From positions 1-35,159 of the forward strand of contig JAHCJV010000060.1 in assembly GCA_026126105.1 (NCBI GenBank): 35,159 nucleotides of DNA, read 5' to 3'. A model generated the notes under the pieces. The model did no database searches. It was given only the letters and a program-made list of their open reading frames with translations, and was not told the origin of the DNA. A program made the translations under genes and the position numbers. Every line of letters begins with the position of its first letter. Position 1 is the first letter of the stretch. This document shows, piece after piece, positions 8,400-15,740 of this stretch. This DNA is from Enhydrobacter sp. Lineage in GTDB: Bacteria > Pseudomonadota > Alphaproteobacteria > Reyranellales > Reyranellaceae.

Positions 8400-9011
8400 C
8401 TATTTGCCGCGCAGCCAGGACAGGAACGCCCGCCACAGGATGCGGAAGCCGCTGATCTCGGCGGCCGGTGCCGGTGTTGGTGGGGCGGATGGTGCCGTTG
8501 AGGGTAGGGGCTCGGCAAGCGCGGCGACCCCATCAGGCGAAACAGTCTCCGGCAGAAGCGACGGACTCTGCTCGGCGATCTTCCTCGCCATGTTGGCGGA
8601 GAATTCCGCCAGCAGGGCGCGCGCGACGTGAATGCCGCCGGCATTGGCGAAGGTTTCGAGCGGGCCGCTCACCGAGAAGCTGCCGTCGATCGCCAGTTCG
8701 GTCGTGTCGCTTCCCGACACCTTGACCACGCCCGAAGCGAGAGCGCGCGAAGCACCGCGCCCGTCGATACCGCGACCTTCGATGGTGCAGGTCCGCGCGG
8801 CGTCGTCGAAAGCGAGACTTGCCTCGCCGCGGAAGACGGCGACGGTCGGCCCGAACTTCACGCGCACCGAGCCGCGCCACAGCCCGTCGCCCTGGTCCGG
8901 CGCCAGCGTCGCGCCGGGAATGCACGACGCGACGAGCGCCGGATCGCGCAGCAGCGGCCAGACCTGCGCGGCCGGCGAGGGGATGATGGTGGTCTCGCTG
9001 AGGGAAGGCAT
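8400..9011 (-). CDS. CoxG-like SRPBCC-family protein
   Basis: A 203-residue protein. Residues 1-150 match the carbon monoxide dehydrogenase subunit G (CoxG) family: SETTIIPSPAAQVWPLLRDP, then ASCIPGA at 29-35, then GSVRVKFGPTVAVFRGEASL, a typical hydrophobic-pocket SRPBCC fold. A proline/alanine-rich linker (about 150-185) precedes a short hydrophobic and basic C-terminus, FRILWRAFLSWLRGK, which could attach it to the membrane, as described for CoxG. No molybdenum hydroxylase genes (coxMSL) are nearby, so a CO dehydrogenase role is not supported by context. It is the first gene of a two-gene operon with a ThDP-dependent enzyme. It may bind a hydrophobic ligand or recruit that enzyme to the membrane (inference). 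Confidence 0.82.
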   Translation of the reverse strand: MPSLSETTIIPSPAAQVWPLLRDPALVASCIPGATLAPDQGDGLWRGSVRVKFGPTVAVFRGEASLAFDDAARTCTIEGRGIDGRGASRALASGVVKVSGSDTTELAIDGSFSVSGPLETFANAGGIHVARALLAEFSANMARKIAEQSPSLLPETVSPDGVAALAEPLPSTAPSAPPTPAPAAEISGFRILWRAFLSWLRGK

Positions 9012-9125
9012 GGACGCACCATAGCCGGACTCGGCGCCATGGAGTGGGGAATTGCGCCACTCGATTGAAGCTGAGAATACTTGTCGATCACTGGGAGCGC
9101 CGGATAGAGGAAGCCGTTCCAGCCG

Positions 9126-9425
9126 ATGAAGAGAACCGCCATCACCGAGGCAAGAAACGGTCTCGGAGACTTGATCCGCGGTCTTCGCCGCAAGGCGGGG
9201 ATGCTGATCACGGATCGAGTCCCTGCCGTCGCGCGCCCCGAGCCGGCCATCAATGTTCCCGGTGCCCCGCAGGACAGCAGGCTGCTGCGGCTCGTCCGCG
9301 ACGGTGTCGTTCAGCCGGCCCGATCAACCCCCGGGAAAGCGCTGTTTGCAGGTCGGCCACCGAAGCTCAAGCGTGGCATCTCCGCTGTCGCGCTGGTGCT
9401 TGATGAGCGCCGCCGCGGGCGGTGA
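9126..9425 (+). CDS. Phd/YefM-family antitoxin, orphan
   Basis: A 99-residue protein that starts MKRTAITEARNGLGDLI and continues GMLITDRVPAVARPEP, the classic Phd/YefM layout: an N-terminal DNA-binding domain and a flexible toxin-neutralising tail ending in ALVLDERRRGR. In this family the stop is normally followed within a few bases by a VapC-type PIN-domain toxin. Here the next 88 bases carry no open frame and lead into the 3' end of the convergent tetR gene. The toxin is therefore missing. Several positions look changed from the usual pattern (RNGLGDL for KNRLSAL), which may reflect decay after toxin loss. It could still act as a DNA-binding repressor or as a decoy against related toxins. 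Confidence 0.7.
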   Translation: MKRTAITEARNGLGDLIRGLRRKAGMLITDRVPAVARPEPAINVPGAPQDSRLLRLVRDGVVQPARSTPGKALFAGRPPKLKRGISAVALVLDERRRGR

Positions 9426-9512
9426 AGGTCTGGAGAAACTCTGCAATCGTGCCTCTCCCGGTGGAGCGGAGTCTCGGATGAGGAGTCACAGCGATCGCGT
9501 TCCAAAGCCGGC

Positions 9513-10157
9513 TCAAAGGGAAGGCTTCATCGTCATCGGGTCGGATACGGATCTCACGTAGGAGAGCACCAGCCGGACCAACTCGTCCTCGAAGGCGCGG
9601 CTTTTCAGGAAGGGTGCTTCCTCGAGCACCGCGGCGCGGATGGCGCCCATCAGGGCGCGCGAGACGACGAACTGCTGCTCGGGGCTGAGATCCGGAAGGC
9701 CGGGCCGGGGAGTGGATCCGGCTTCGGCGATGAAAGCGGCGACCGGCGCCACCATCTCGATCGCGATACCCTGGGCAAGCACCGCCTGGACGACGGCCTT
9801 GCGGGCGCGCTGTCGGCCGTGGAAGGCATGCACGATCGCGCGCACCGCGGCGCGAGCCCGCTCCTCGGGCGGCGCATCGCTCTCGTCGTGCAGCGCCCTG
9901 GCCACGCCTGTGATCGCAACGCGCATCTCACGCTCGGCGAGGGCGCGCAGCAGGGCGCCCTTGTCCGAGTAGTACTGATAGAGCGTCCCGATGCTGACGC
10001 CCGCGCGCTCGGCCACGGCGTTGGTCGTGAAAGCCGCCAGGCCGCCCGCTTCGAGAACCTGAGCCGCCCCTTCGAGAATCGCCGACACGGTCTCCTCGGC
10101 GCGGGCCTGTCGCGGAATTCGCCGTTTGTTTTCAACGAGTTGGCGGGATTTTCCCAT
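9513..10157 (-). CDS. TetR/AcrR-family transcriptional regulator
   Basis: A 214-residue repressor starting MGKSRQLVENKRRIPRQARAE. Residues about 20-65 form the TetR DNA-binding domain, with the helix-turn-helix TTNAVAERAGVSIGTLYQYYSDKGALL. The remaining helices form a variable ligand pocket. The gene is divergent from the fatty acid hydroxylase/sterol desaturase gene. Between them lies a perfect 7-bp inverted repeat (10193-10207), so it probably represses that gene and possibly itself, with a lipid or aromatic ligand as inducer (inference). Longer upstream in-frame extensions exist but would run into the neighbouring gene; the start at 10157 fits the family, whose N-terminal tail is short. 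Confidence 0.88.
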   Translation of the reverse strand: MGKSRQLVENKRRIPRQARAEETVSAILEGAAQVLEAGGLAAFTTNAVAERAGVSIGTLYQYYSDKGALLRALAEREMRVAITGVARALHDESDAPPEERARAAVRAIVHAFHGRQRARKAVVQAVLAQGIAIEMVAPVAAFIAEAGSTPRPGLPDLSPEQQFVVSRALMGAIRAAVLEEAPFLKSRAFEDELVRLVLSYVRSVSDPMTMKPSL

Positions 10158-10192
10158 GATGAGTCCTGGCGTCGGAAGGCGAGTACAAGAAC

Positions 10193-10207
10193 ATGAGCAA
10201 TGCTCAT
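10193..10207. promoter_or_regulatory. Probable TetR operator
   Basis: ATGAGCA, one base, then TGCTCAT: a perfect 7-bp inverted repeat with a 1-base centre, 35 bp upstream of the desaturase start and 35 bp upstream of the tetR start. Size, symmetry and position in the divergent gap are those of a TetR-family operator that can control both genes. Confidence 0.7.
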
Positions 10208-10241
10208 ATCTATACCGTCGTCGAAAGGAAAGGAGTCCTTC

Positions 10242-11123
10242 ATGGAAGCGTTCGGCACGCTCTATCTCGTCCTGCTGCCCGTGGTGATCGGCGCCGCTCT
10301 GGTCGAAGGCCTGTGGTTCTCGCGCAGGCGCCCCGAAGGCTACGACTGGAAGGAGTGGGCGACCTCGCTCGCCGATCTCACCGTGCGCCGCCTGCTCGCC
10401 TTCATCCCGTACAGCCTCGCTACGCCGGTGTTTGCCTGGGCCTACGACCATCGGCTGTTCACGCCCAGCCTCGACACGGTCGGCGGCGTGCTGCTGCTCT
10501 TCGTCAGCCTCGAATTCTTCTACTACTGGTTCCACCGCGCGAGCCACACGGTGCGCTGGTTCTGGAACACCCATTCCGTGCATCACTCGCCCAACCGCTT
10601 CACGCTGTCGGCCGCCTATCGGCTGGGCTGGCTCGGCAAGTTCAGCGGCGCCACGATCTTCTTCACGCCCATGGCGCTGCTCGGCTTCGAGCCGGTGACG
10701 ATCCTGACCGCGCTATTCCTCAACCTGCTCTATCAATTCTGGATTCACGCCGACTGGATTCCCAAGCTGGGCGTGCTGGAATATGTGCTGAACACGCCTT
10801 CGGCCCACCGTGTGCATCACGCGCGGAACCCCGAGTATCTAGACGCGAACTTCGGTGGCGTGCTGATCGTCTTCGACCGCCTGTTCGGCACGTATGTCGC
10901 CGAGCGCGCCGACCGGCCGTGCGAGTACGGCCTCGTGACGCCGGTGACGACCTACAATCCGATCCGCATCAACTTCGAGCCGTGGATCGGCATGGCCAGA
11001 GATCTCGCAAGTGCGCGTTCGTTCAACGAGGCTTGGCACTATCTCTTTGGCGCACCCGGCTGGCGCCCCGACGGCAAGGGCCTGACGACCCGGGAACTGC
11101 GCGCTCGGGCGGCCATGACATGA
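10242..11123 (+). CDS. Membrane fatty acid hydroxylase/sterol desaturase family protein
   Basis: A 293-residue integral membrane protein of the di-iron fatty acid hydroxylase superfamily. The histidine motifs are HRASH, HSVHH and, later, HRVHHARNPEYLD, which ligate the two irons on the cytoplasmic face. Membrane helices include TLYLVLLPVVIGAALVEGL, GVLLLFVSLEFFYYW and TILTALFLNLLYQFW. It would hydroxylate or desaturate a lipid substrate with O2; the substrate is not evident, and bacterial members act on sterols, hopanoids, fatty acids or carotenoids. The start at 10242 is preferred over an in-frame ATG at 10200 because AAGGAG sits just upstream and because the earlier ATG would overlap the operator. 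Regulation by the divergent TetR gene is likely. Confidence 0.88.
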   Translation: MEAFGTLYLVLLPVVIGAALVEGLWFSRRRPEGYDWKEWATSLADLTVRRLLAFIPYSLATPVFAWAYDHRLFTPSLDTVGGVLLLFVSLEFFYYWFHRASHTVRWFWNTHSVHHSPNRFTLSAAYRLGWLGKFSGATIFFTPMALLGFEPVTILTALFLNLLYQFWIHADWIPKLGVLEYVLNTPSAHRVHHARNPEYLDANFGGVLIVFDRLFGTYVAERADRPCEYGLVTPVTTYNPIRINFEPWIGMARDLASARSFNEAWHYLFGAPGWRPDGKGLTTRELRARAAMT

Positions 11124-11133
11124 ACTCCCTTGA

Positions 11134-11176
11134 GCGTTCTCCGTCGCGCGCCCACAGTGCTCGCGACGGAGAACGC
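11134..11176. repeat. Perfect 15-bp inverted repeat, 13-base loop
   Basis: GCGTTCTCCGTCGCG (11134-11148) and its exact reverse complement (11162-11176) flank a 13-base loop. The hairpin begins 10 bp after the desaturase stop and ends one base before the ATG of the SDR pseudogene. There is no T-tract, so a Rho-independent terminator is not clear. It could be an mRNA-stabilising hairpin, a Rho-dependent stop, or an operator. Confidence 0.75.
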
Positions 11177-11177
11177 C

Positions 11178-11721
11178 ATGAGGGACAAGGTCTGCGTCGT
11201 GATTCGGCGCGGGAGACGCGACGGGCGGTGCCATCGCCCGTCGCTTCGCGCGTAGGGTTACACCGCCGTCGTGACCCGCCGGCATGCCGACAAGCTGCAG
11301 CCTCTCGTGGGGCAGGTGGTGAGTGAGGCGGCAAGGTGCATCCGCTGGGCTCCGACGCCCGCGACGAGGACCAGGTCGTGAAGCTGTTCCACGAGATCGA
11401 GACCGGGATCGGCGAGGTCGAGGTCTTCGTCTTCAATATCGGCTTCGACATCCGCGACACGACCTCACGCATTTATCGCAAGATCTGGGAGATGACGGCT
11501 TTCGCCGGATTCCTGACGGCGCGCGAGTCGGCCAAGGTGATGGTGCCGCGCGCAAGGGCACGATGCTGTTCACCGGCGCGACCGCGTCCGTCCGGGGCGG
11601 GCGCGGCTTCTCGGCGTTTGCCGGCGGCAAGCATGCGGTGCGCGCGCTGGCCCAATCGATGGCGCGCGAGCTCGGGCCGCAGAACATCGAGATGGACCTC
11701 GGGCCGTGGAAGGAGAGCTGG
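11178..11721 (+). pseudogene. Short-chain dehydrogenase pseudogene
   Basis: A decayed SDR gene. It starts at ATG 11178 with MRDKVCVV, then shifts frame to GAGDATGGAIARRFAR (the NAD(P) Gly-rich loop), shifts again to YTAVVTRRHADKLQPLVGQVV, again to HPLGSDARDEDQVVKLFHEI and VFVFNIGFDIRDTT, and again to MLFTGATASVRGGRGFSAFAGG. At least four frameshifts are needed to join these parts. After QSMARELGPQNI the sequence jumps to EMDLGPWKESW, which I recognise as the C-terminal end of this SDR subfamily, so some 60-70 codons are probably deleted internally. No functional product is expected. The gene lies between the desaturase gene and the stress flavoprotein gene, and may once have belonged to the lipid-modifying cluster. 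Confidence 0.75.
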
Positions 11722-11796
11722 CGACGCGATAGGCGCCACGGAACAAGTCACACGGCCCGGCCGTTTCGTCCCGGAACCCGAACAAGGAGCGAAACC

Positions 11797-12300
11797 ATGC
11801 CCGCAGAGTCCGCCGCCGACTGGAACAAATTCTGGGAACTGATCAAGGACATCAAGTTCGCGATGTTCACCGCGCACGGAAGTGACGGGCACATGCATTC
11901 GCGCCCGATGACGACACAGAACAAGGCCGACGATCGCGCCGAGGTGTTGTGGTTCTTCATGTCGCGCAGCAGCGAGCCGGTGATCGATATCGGACGCGAT
12001 GCCAGCGTCAACGTCGCCTACGCCGATCCCGGCAAGGATTCCTATGTATCCGTGGCCGGTCGTGCCCGCGTGGTCGACGATCAGGCGAAGAAGAAGGCGC
12101 TCTGGAACACCGCGGTGCAGGCCTGGTTTCCGGGTGGACCTGCCGATCCGGACGTGGCGCTGGTCGCCGTCACCCTCGAGCACGTCGAATATTGGGATGT
12201 CGATACTAACAAGATGGTGCAGATGTTCAAGATCGGAAAGGCGGCCGCAACCGGCGTGCCCCCCAGGATGGGCGAGCATCGCGAACTGCACTCGCGCTAG
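11797..12300 (+). CDS. General stress protein 26-like pyridoxamine 5'-phosphate oxidase family protein
   Basis: A 167-residue soluble protein with the split-barrel flavin-binding fold. Recognisable parts are FWELIKDIKFAMFTAHGSDG, HSRPMTTQ, VLWFFMSRSSEPVIDI, VNVAYADPGKDSYVSVAGRA and the C-terminal VEYWDVDTNKMVQMFKI. These match the general stress protein 26 branch, small FMN/FAD-binding proteins induced by stress; the enzymatic role is mostly unknown. The start at 11797 follows AAGGAGCGAAACC. An in-frame extension upstream belongs to the SDR pseudogene and is not part of this gene. Confidence 0.86.
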   Translation: MPAESAADWNKFWELIKDIKFAMFTAHGSDGHMHSRPMTTQNKADDRAEVLWFFMSRSSEPVIDIGRDASVNVAYADPGKDSYVSVAGRARVVDDQAKKKALWNTAVQAWFPGGPADPDVALVAVTLEHVEYWDVDTNKMVQMFKIGKAAATGVPPRMGEHRELHSR

Positions 12301-12361
12301 CGGCTTTCGCGTCAGCGAGCGGCGGACGTTGCGGTCCGGATTTTGTTGGCGCTACTTGGCC

Positions 12362-12574
12362 CTAATAGCGCCGAGGTGTCGTGGCGGCACCCGCCCCGGC
12401 GCCGACCGCGCCACCGATCACCGCACCGGTGAGCGGTCCCATCCCGGTGACGGCGCCGATCACGGCGCCGGTACCTGCGCCGATGCCGCCCCCGGTCACG
12501 GCGCGTTCGCCCCAGGTATCGCCGCAGGCGGTTGTGGCGAGCAGGACGGCGGCAAAAACGACAATCGTACGCAT
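12362..12574 (-). CDS. Small glycine-zipper lipoprotein
   Basis: A 70-residue protein with a lipoprotein signal, MRTIVVFAAVLLATTAC, whose Cys17 would be lipidated after signal peptidase II cleavage. The mature part is almost wholly a glycine zipper (GGGIGAGTGAVIGAVTGMGPLTGAVIGG, quoted in parts: GGGIGAGTG, GAVIGAVTG, GAVIGGAVG), as in small outer-membrane lipoproteins of the SmpA/OmpA-linker or entericidin-like type. GGGGAG lies eight bases before the ATG. It is a single gene. An envelope role is inferred; no specific function can be given. Confidence 0.75.
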   Translation of the reverse strand: MRTIVVFAAVLLATTACGDTWGERAVTGGGIGAGTGAVIGAVTGMGPLTGAVIGGAVGAGAGAATTPRRY

Positions 12575-12680
12575 AAAGGTGGCTCCCCAATGAACCGAAG
12601 AAGAGCGATGTGCGCTCTCGATGCCGGTACGAGTCAGATTGGGGCAAAATGCGGCTAACCGGTGTGGCGAAGCTGTGACG

Positions 12681-13271
12681 TCAGAGCCGTGCCACGTGCG
12701 CGCGCACCTTCTCCAGAAACGCCTTGCGCGACTCGGGCGTGGAATGATCCATGTTGTAGTGCGCCATGTAGAACGAGCGTACGTCCTTGGCGCAGAGCGG
12801 CTTCATCCCGCGCATCAGGACGTTCCTGCCGGCATTGCCCGCGAACAGGGCCACGACCCACCACGGCGAGCCGTAGCTGGTCACCACGCCGAACAGCTTG
12901 ATGTTGCGTAGCGCCGGCTCGAGGTGCTTGTCCTTGGGATCGTAGTCGAAGGCGATGCTCGGACCCCAGACACGATCGACCCAGCCCTTGAGAATGGCGG
13001 GCATCGAAAACCACCAATGCGGAAAGCACAGGATGATGCCATCCAGCGACTTCAGCGTCTCGGCATAGCCTCTGACCGCGCGGTAGTCGTAGCTCTCCTC
13101 CATGTAGGTCTGGCGTTCACGCTCGGTCATCGCCGGCTCGAAGCACTCGCGATAGAGATCGGTCGCGACGACATCGTGGCCATTGGCCTGCAACGTCTCG
13201 ACGATCGTCCGGTAGAGCGCGTGGTTGTAACTGCCGACGAGCGGATGGCAGTGGACGACCTGGATGCGCAT
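12681..13271 (-). CDS. NAD(P)H dehydrogenase (quinone)-like flavodoxin-fold protein
   Basis: A 196-residue protein of the NQO1/KefF/MdaB family. The N-terminus MRIQVVHCHPLVGSYNHALY is the FMN/FAD phosphate-binding loop. DGIILCFPHWWFSMPAILKGWVDRVW at about 78-103 is the characteristic flavin-ring segment (key words FPHWWFSMPA and KGWVDRV). GVVTSYGSPWW follows. It should reduce quinones or related electrophiles with two electrons from NAD(P)H, in the cytoplasm. It lies 42 bp downstream of the aminotransferase gene on the same strand and may be co-transcribed with it. Confidence 0.88.
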   Translation of the reverse strand: MRIQVVHCHPLVGSYNHALYRTIVETLQANGHDVVATDLYRECFEPAMTERERQTYMEESYDYRAVRGYAETLKSLDGIILCFPHWWFSMPAILKGWVDRVWGPSIAFDYDPKDKHLEPALRNIKLFGVVTSYGSPWWVVALFAGNAGRNVLMRGMKPLCAKDVRSFYMAHYNMDHSTPESRKAFLEKVRAHVARL

Positions 13272-13313
13272 TTTAGGAAAACGCTACCTTCGGATCACGC
13301 GTTCCCGCGAACG

Positions 13314-14174
13314 TCAGATGACACGCTGCGTGCGTGACCATGCCATGTAGAGTTCGTGCGCCTGGCGGGCGATCGGCCCGGGCTGCAGGTCGCGGCTCTC
13401 GTAGCGGCTGACCGGCTGCACCTTGCCGGCGTTTCCGGTGGTGAAGATCTCGTCGGCGTCGTCGAGCTCCGGCAGCGTCACGGTGCGCTCGTCGACCCGC
13501 ACGCCCGCATTGCGCAGCAGGGTGACGGTGCGGTTGCGCGTGATGCCGGCGAGGAAGCTGCCGTTGGGCACCGGCGTCGCCACGACCCCGTCCTTCGCCA
13601 GGAAGATGTTCGAGCTGCACGTCTCCGCCACGTTCCCGGCCGAGTCGAGCACGACGCCGTTGTTGAAGCCGCGCTCGAGGATCTCCGCCACGCCGCGCGA
13701 GGAATTGGGATAGAGGCAGGAGGCCTTGGCCATCGTCGGCGCGCTCTCCGGGGTCGGACGGCGGATCGTGTGGCAAAGCCCCAGCGTGAGCGGCGTGCCG
13801 GCGCGCATCGGCGAGTGATAGACGCAGAGCAGGAACTGGGTGGAGGCGGGATCGACGGAGATCGGGCCGGGCCCGCCCTTGGTGGCCCAGAACATCGGCC
13901 GCACGTAGAGCTCGGCCTTGGGCCCGAACCGGCGCACGCCCTCGTGCATCAGCGCCAGGATCTCCCCGGCGGTCTTGGTGGGCTTCAGCCCGAGCACTTT
14001 CGCTGACCGCACCACCCGTTCCGCATGGAGATCGAGGTCCGGTCCACAGCCCTCGAACGCCCGGCCGCCGTCGAATACCATGGAGCCCAACCAGAAGGCG
14101 TGATCGCGCGGACCGAGGATCGCCGGGTTGCCCTCGTGCCACGTGTCGTTCCAGTAGGTGAGCGTGTCCATCAT
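13314..14174 (-). CDS. Class IV aminotransferase, branched-chain type
   Basis: A 286-residue fold-type IV PLP enzyme. It begins TYWNDTWHEGNP and has DHAFWLGSMVFDGGRAFEG, as in IlvE-like enzymes. The PLP lysine is in TMAKASCLYPNSSRG, and the conserved glutamate is in GNVAETCSSNIF. The late segment GSFLAGITRNRTVTLLR contains the phosphate-binding GITR. It would transfer amino groups between branched-chain amino acids (or D-amino acids, or 4-amino-4-deoxychorismate lyase-like substrates) and 2-oxoglutarate. The branched-chain assignment is the most likely, but class IV subfamilies are hard to separate by eye. Start codons ATG-ATG at 14174/14171 are both possible. It is divergent from the DMT transporter, 39 bp apart. 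Confidence 0.85.
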   Translation of the reverse strand: MMDTLTYWNDTWHEGNPAILGPRDHAFWLGSMVFDGGRAFEGCGPDLDLHAERVVRSAKVLGLKPTKTAGEILALMHEGVRRFGPKAELYVRPMFWATKGGPGPISVDPASTQFLLCVYHSPMRAGTPLTLGLCHTIRRPTPESAPTMAKASCLYPNSSRGVAEILERGFNNGVVLDSAGNVAETCSSNIFLAKDGVVATPVPNGSFLAGITRNRTVTLLRNAGVRVDERTVTLPELDDADEIFTTGNAGKVQPVSRYESRDLQPGPIARQAHELYMAWSRTQRVI

Positions 14175-14213
14175 ATCCTCGGTTGCGGAAGCGGGCGGGA
14201 ATAGCAGATTCGC

Positions 14214-15077
14214 ATGAGCGCGGCAGCCCTTTTGGCGCTGGCCGCCGCCCTGTGTTTTGCTGTTGCCCAGATACTCATCCAGTACGGACTGCGCACCGTG
14301 CCGTCGTGGCGATCGCCGCTCTACAGCATCGGAGGGTCGGCCATCCTCGCCTGGCTGTTTGCATTGATCTTCGTCGATTTCAGCCGGTTCGATCTCGATG
14401 CGGCGGCGATCTTCGCCGCGGTCGGGCTGATCTTTCCGGTACTGGTGTCGATCCTGTCGGTACGCTCCAACGAAAAGCTGGGTCCCGCGGTCGCTGCGGC
14501 CGTCGGCAATGTATCGCCCCTGTTCGCCGTGATGGGGGCGGTGATCTTCCTCGATGAGCGCCCGGGTCCGGGTCAGCTGGCAGGGCTGGCCATGGTGATC
14601 GGCGGTGTGGCACTACTCGCGCTACGCGGGGGCGCCGGCGGGCGGCAATGGCCGCTCTGGGTCCTCGCCTTGCCGCTCTCGGCCGCCCTGGTGAGGGGCG
14701 CGATCCAGCCGGCGATCAAGACGGCTCTCGCGCTCTGGCACGAGCCGCTGGCGGCGGCGGCGATCGGCTACACCCTGTCGACGGTAGTGATCCTGCTGGT
14801 GGTCGGACGCCGGGCGTGGCGCGCCGGTCCGGCAGACCCGACAGGCGTGATGTGGTTCACGCTGGTCGGTGTTTTCAACGGGGCGGCGACCTTCCTGCTC
14901 TATGCGGCGCTCGGTCTCGGCTCGATCACCCTGGTCGCCCCGCTGGTAGCGCTGTTTCCGTTGATCGCGCTCGGGCTCAGCCTGATCCTTCTCCGCGGCG
15001 AGCGGTTGCCGATCGTCGGCCTGCTCGGCGTCGTGACCTGCGCCGCCGGAGTCGTCGTGCTCCTGCTCGTGCGCTGA
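14214..15077 (+). CDS. EamA-family DMT transporter
   Basis: A 287-residue membrane protein with about ten hydrophobic helices, in two repeated halves of five, as in drug/metabolite transporters. The halves are marked by LGPAVAAAVGNVSPLFAVMGAVIFLDERPG and, in the second half, LGSITLVAPLVALFPLIALGLSLILLRGERL (key ends FLDER and LLRGER). Such proteins export amino acids, metabolites or drugs, or import riboflavin or similar; the substrate is unknown. It is divergent from the aminotransferase gene with a 39-bp shared promoter gap, which may hint at amino-acid related export (inference). Confidence 0.87.
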   Translation: MSAAALLALAAALCFAVAQILIQYGLRTVPSWRSPLYSIGGSAILAWLFALIFVDFSRFDLDAAAIFAAVGLIFPVLVSILSVRSNEKLGPAVAAAVGNVSPLFAVMGAVIFLDERPGPGQLAGLAMVIGGVALLALRGGAGGRQWPLWVLALPLSAALVRGAIQPAIKTALALWHEPLAAAAIGYTLSTVVILLVVGRRAWRAGPADPTGVMWFTLVGVFNGAATFLLYAALGLGSITLVAPLVALFPLIALGLSLILLRGERLPIVGLLGVVTCAAGVVVLLLVR

Positions 15078-15206
15078 CGGTGGCGGAATCCCGGCGGCCA
15101 GCAGGCGCAAATTCCCGAATCCGGCGGGCACGGAAACGGGCGTCCAAACGTATTTTGAACAGACAGATACGGGTGCCGAGAGGGCCCGTGAAGAAGGAGG
15201 CAGGTC

Positions 15207-15650
15207 ATGTTGAAACGAGCCGTTTTCACCGCTCTTGCCACCGCCGCAGTGTCCCTGTCGGCGCTCGTCGTCCCGGCGATGACGACGCCGGCGGCGGCAC
15301 AGGGCATCCAATTCGTCATCGGCACACCACCGCCGGCGCCGGTCTACGAGGTGGCGCCGCCGCCGCGCCCGGGCTACGTCTGGGCGCCCGGCTACTACCG
15401 CTGGGATGGCGGTCGCCACGTCTGGAACCCGGGCCGCTGGCTGGCCCAGCGTCTCGGCTATCGCTGGGTTCCCGACCGCTGGGAGCATGGCCCGAACGGC
15501 TGGTATCACGTCGCCGGCAGGTGGGACCGCAACGGCAACGGCGTTCCCGACCGGTACGAGCATCGCGCCGACACTTACTGGATCGATCGGGACCGTGACG
15601 GCGTCCCGAACCGTTATGACGCCCGACCGGACAACCCCTGGCGTCGATAG
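15207..15650 (+). CDS. Exported WXXGXW-repeat protein with calcium-loop motifs
   Basis: A 147-residue protein with a signal peptide (MLKRAVFTALATAAVSLSAL, cleaved near AAAQ at 29-32). The mature part has the YVWAPGYYRWDG, HVWNPGRWL and YRWVPDRWEHG segments of the YXWXGXW/WXXGXW repeat family. The C-terminus has two short acidic loops, DRNGNGVPDRYE and DRDRDGVPNRYD, which look like thrombospondin type 3 or EF-like calcium sites. It is probably a periplasmic or outer-membrane associated protein of unknown role. AGAAGGAGG lies just before the ATG. A clear intrinsic terminator follows, so it is monocistronic. Confidence 0.83.
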   Translation: MLKRAVFTALATAAVSLSALVVPAMTTPAAAQGIQFVIGTPPPAPVYEVAPPPRPGYVWAPGYYRWDGGRHVWNPGRWLAQRLGYRWVPDRWEHGPNGWYHVAGRWDRNGNGVPDRYEHRADTYWIDRDRDGVPNRYDARPDNPWRR

Positions 15651-15675
15651 GTCTCGACGGGCGGCACGGACAGGA

Positions 15676-15709
15676 AGCGGGGCGCTTAGGGCGTCCCGCT
15701 TTCTTTTTT
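15676..15709 (+). terminator. Rho-independent terminator after the WXXGXW gene
   Basis: A 10-bp stem (AGCGGGGCGC and GCGTCCCGCT, one G-U pair) with loop TTAGG is followed by TTCTTTTTT. It lies 25 bp after the stop and ends just before the next gene's leader. Confidence 0.85.
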
Positions 15710-15740
15710 GCTATCGTGGCCGTGCCTCGAGAGGACCGAC

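Noticed and set aside
6429..8501. Long plus-strand open frame over the ThDP-enzyme gene
   Set aside because: Composition rich in His, Arg and Gly is typical of an antisense shadow in GC-rich DNA; the minus-strand enzyme motifs are unambiguous.
8400..9011. CO dehydrogenase accessory role for the CoxG-like protein
   Set aside because: No coxMSL or molybdenum cofactor genes in the window; the family is used more broadly.
9426..9512. Possible toxin after the Phd-like gene
   Set aside because: Too short, and no frame resembles VapC, Doc or RelE.
10200..10241. Earlier in-frame start of the desaturase gene at 10200
   Set aside because: No ribosome binding site and it falls in the TetR operator; AAGGAG points to 10242.
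11134..11176. Inverted repeat as an intrinsic terminator of the desaturase gene
   Set aside because: No T-tract follows either arm; kept as an inverted repeat of unknown role.
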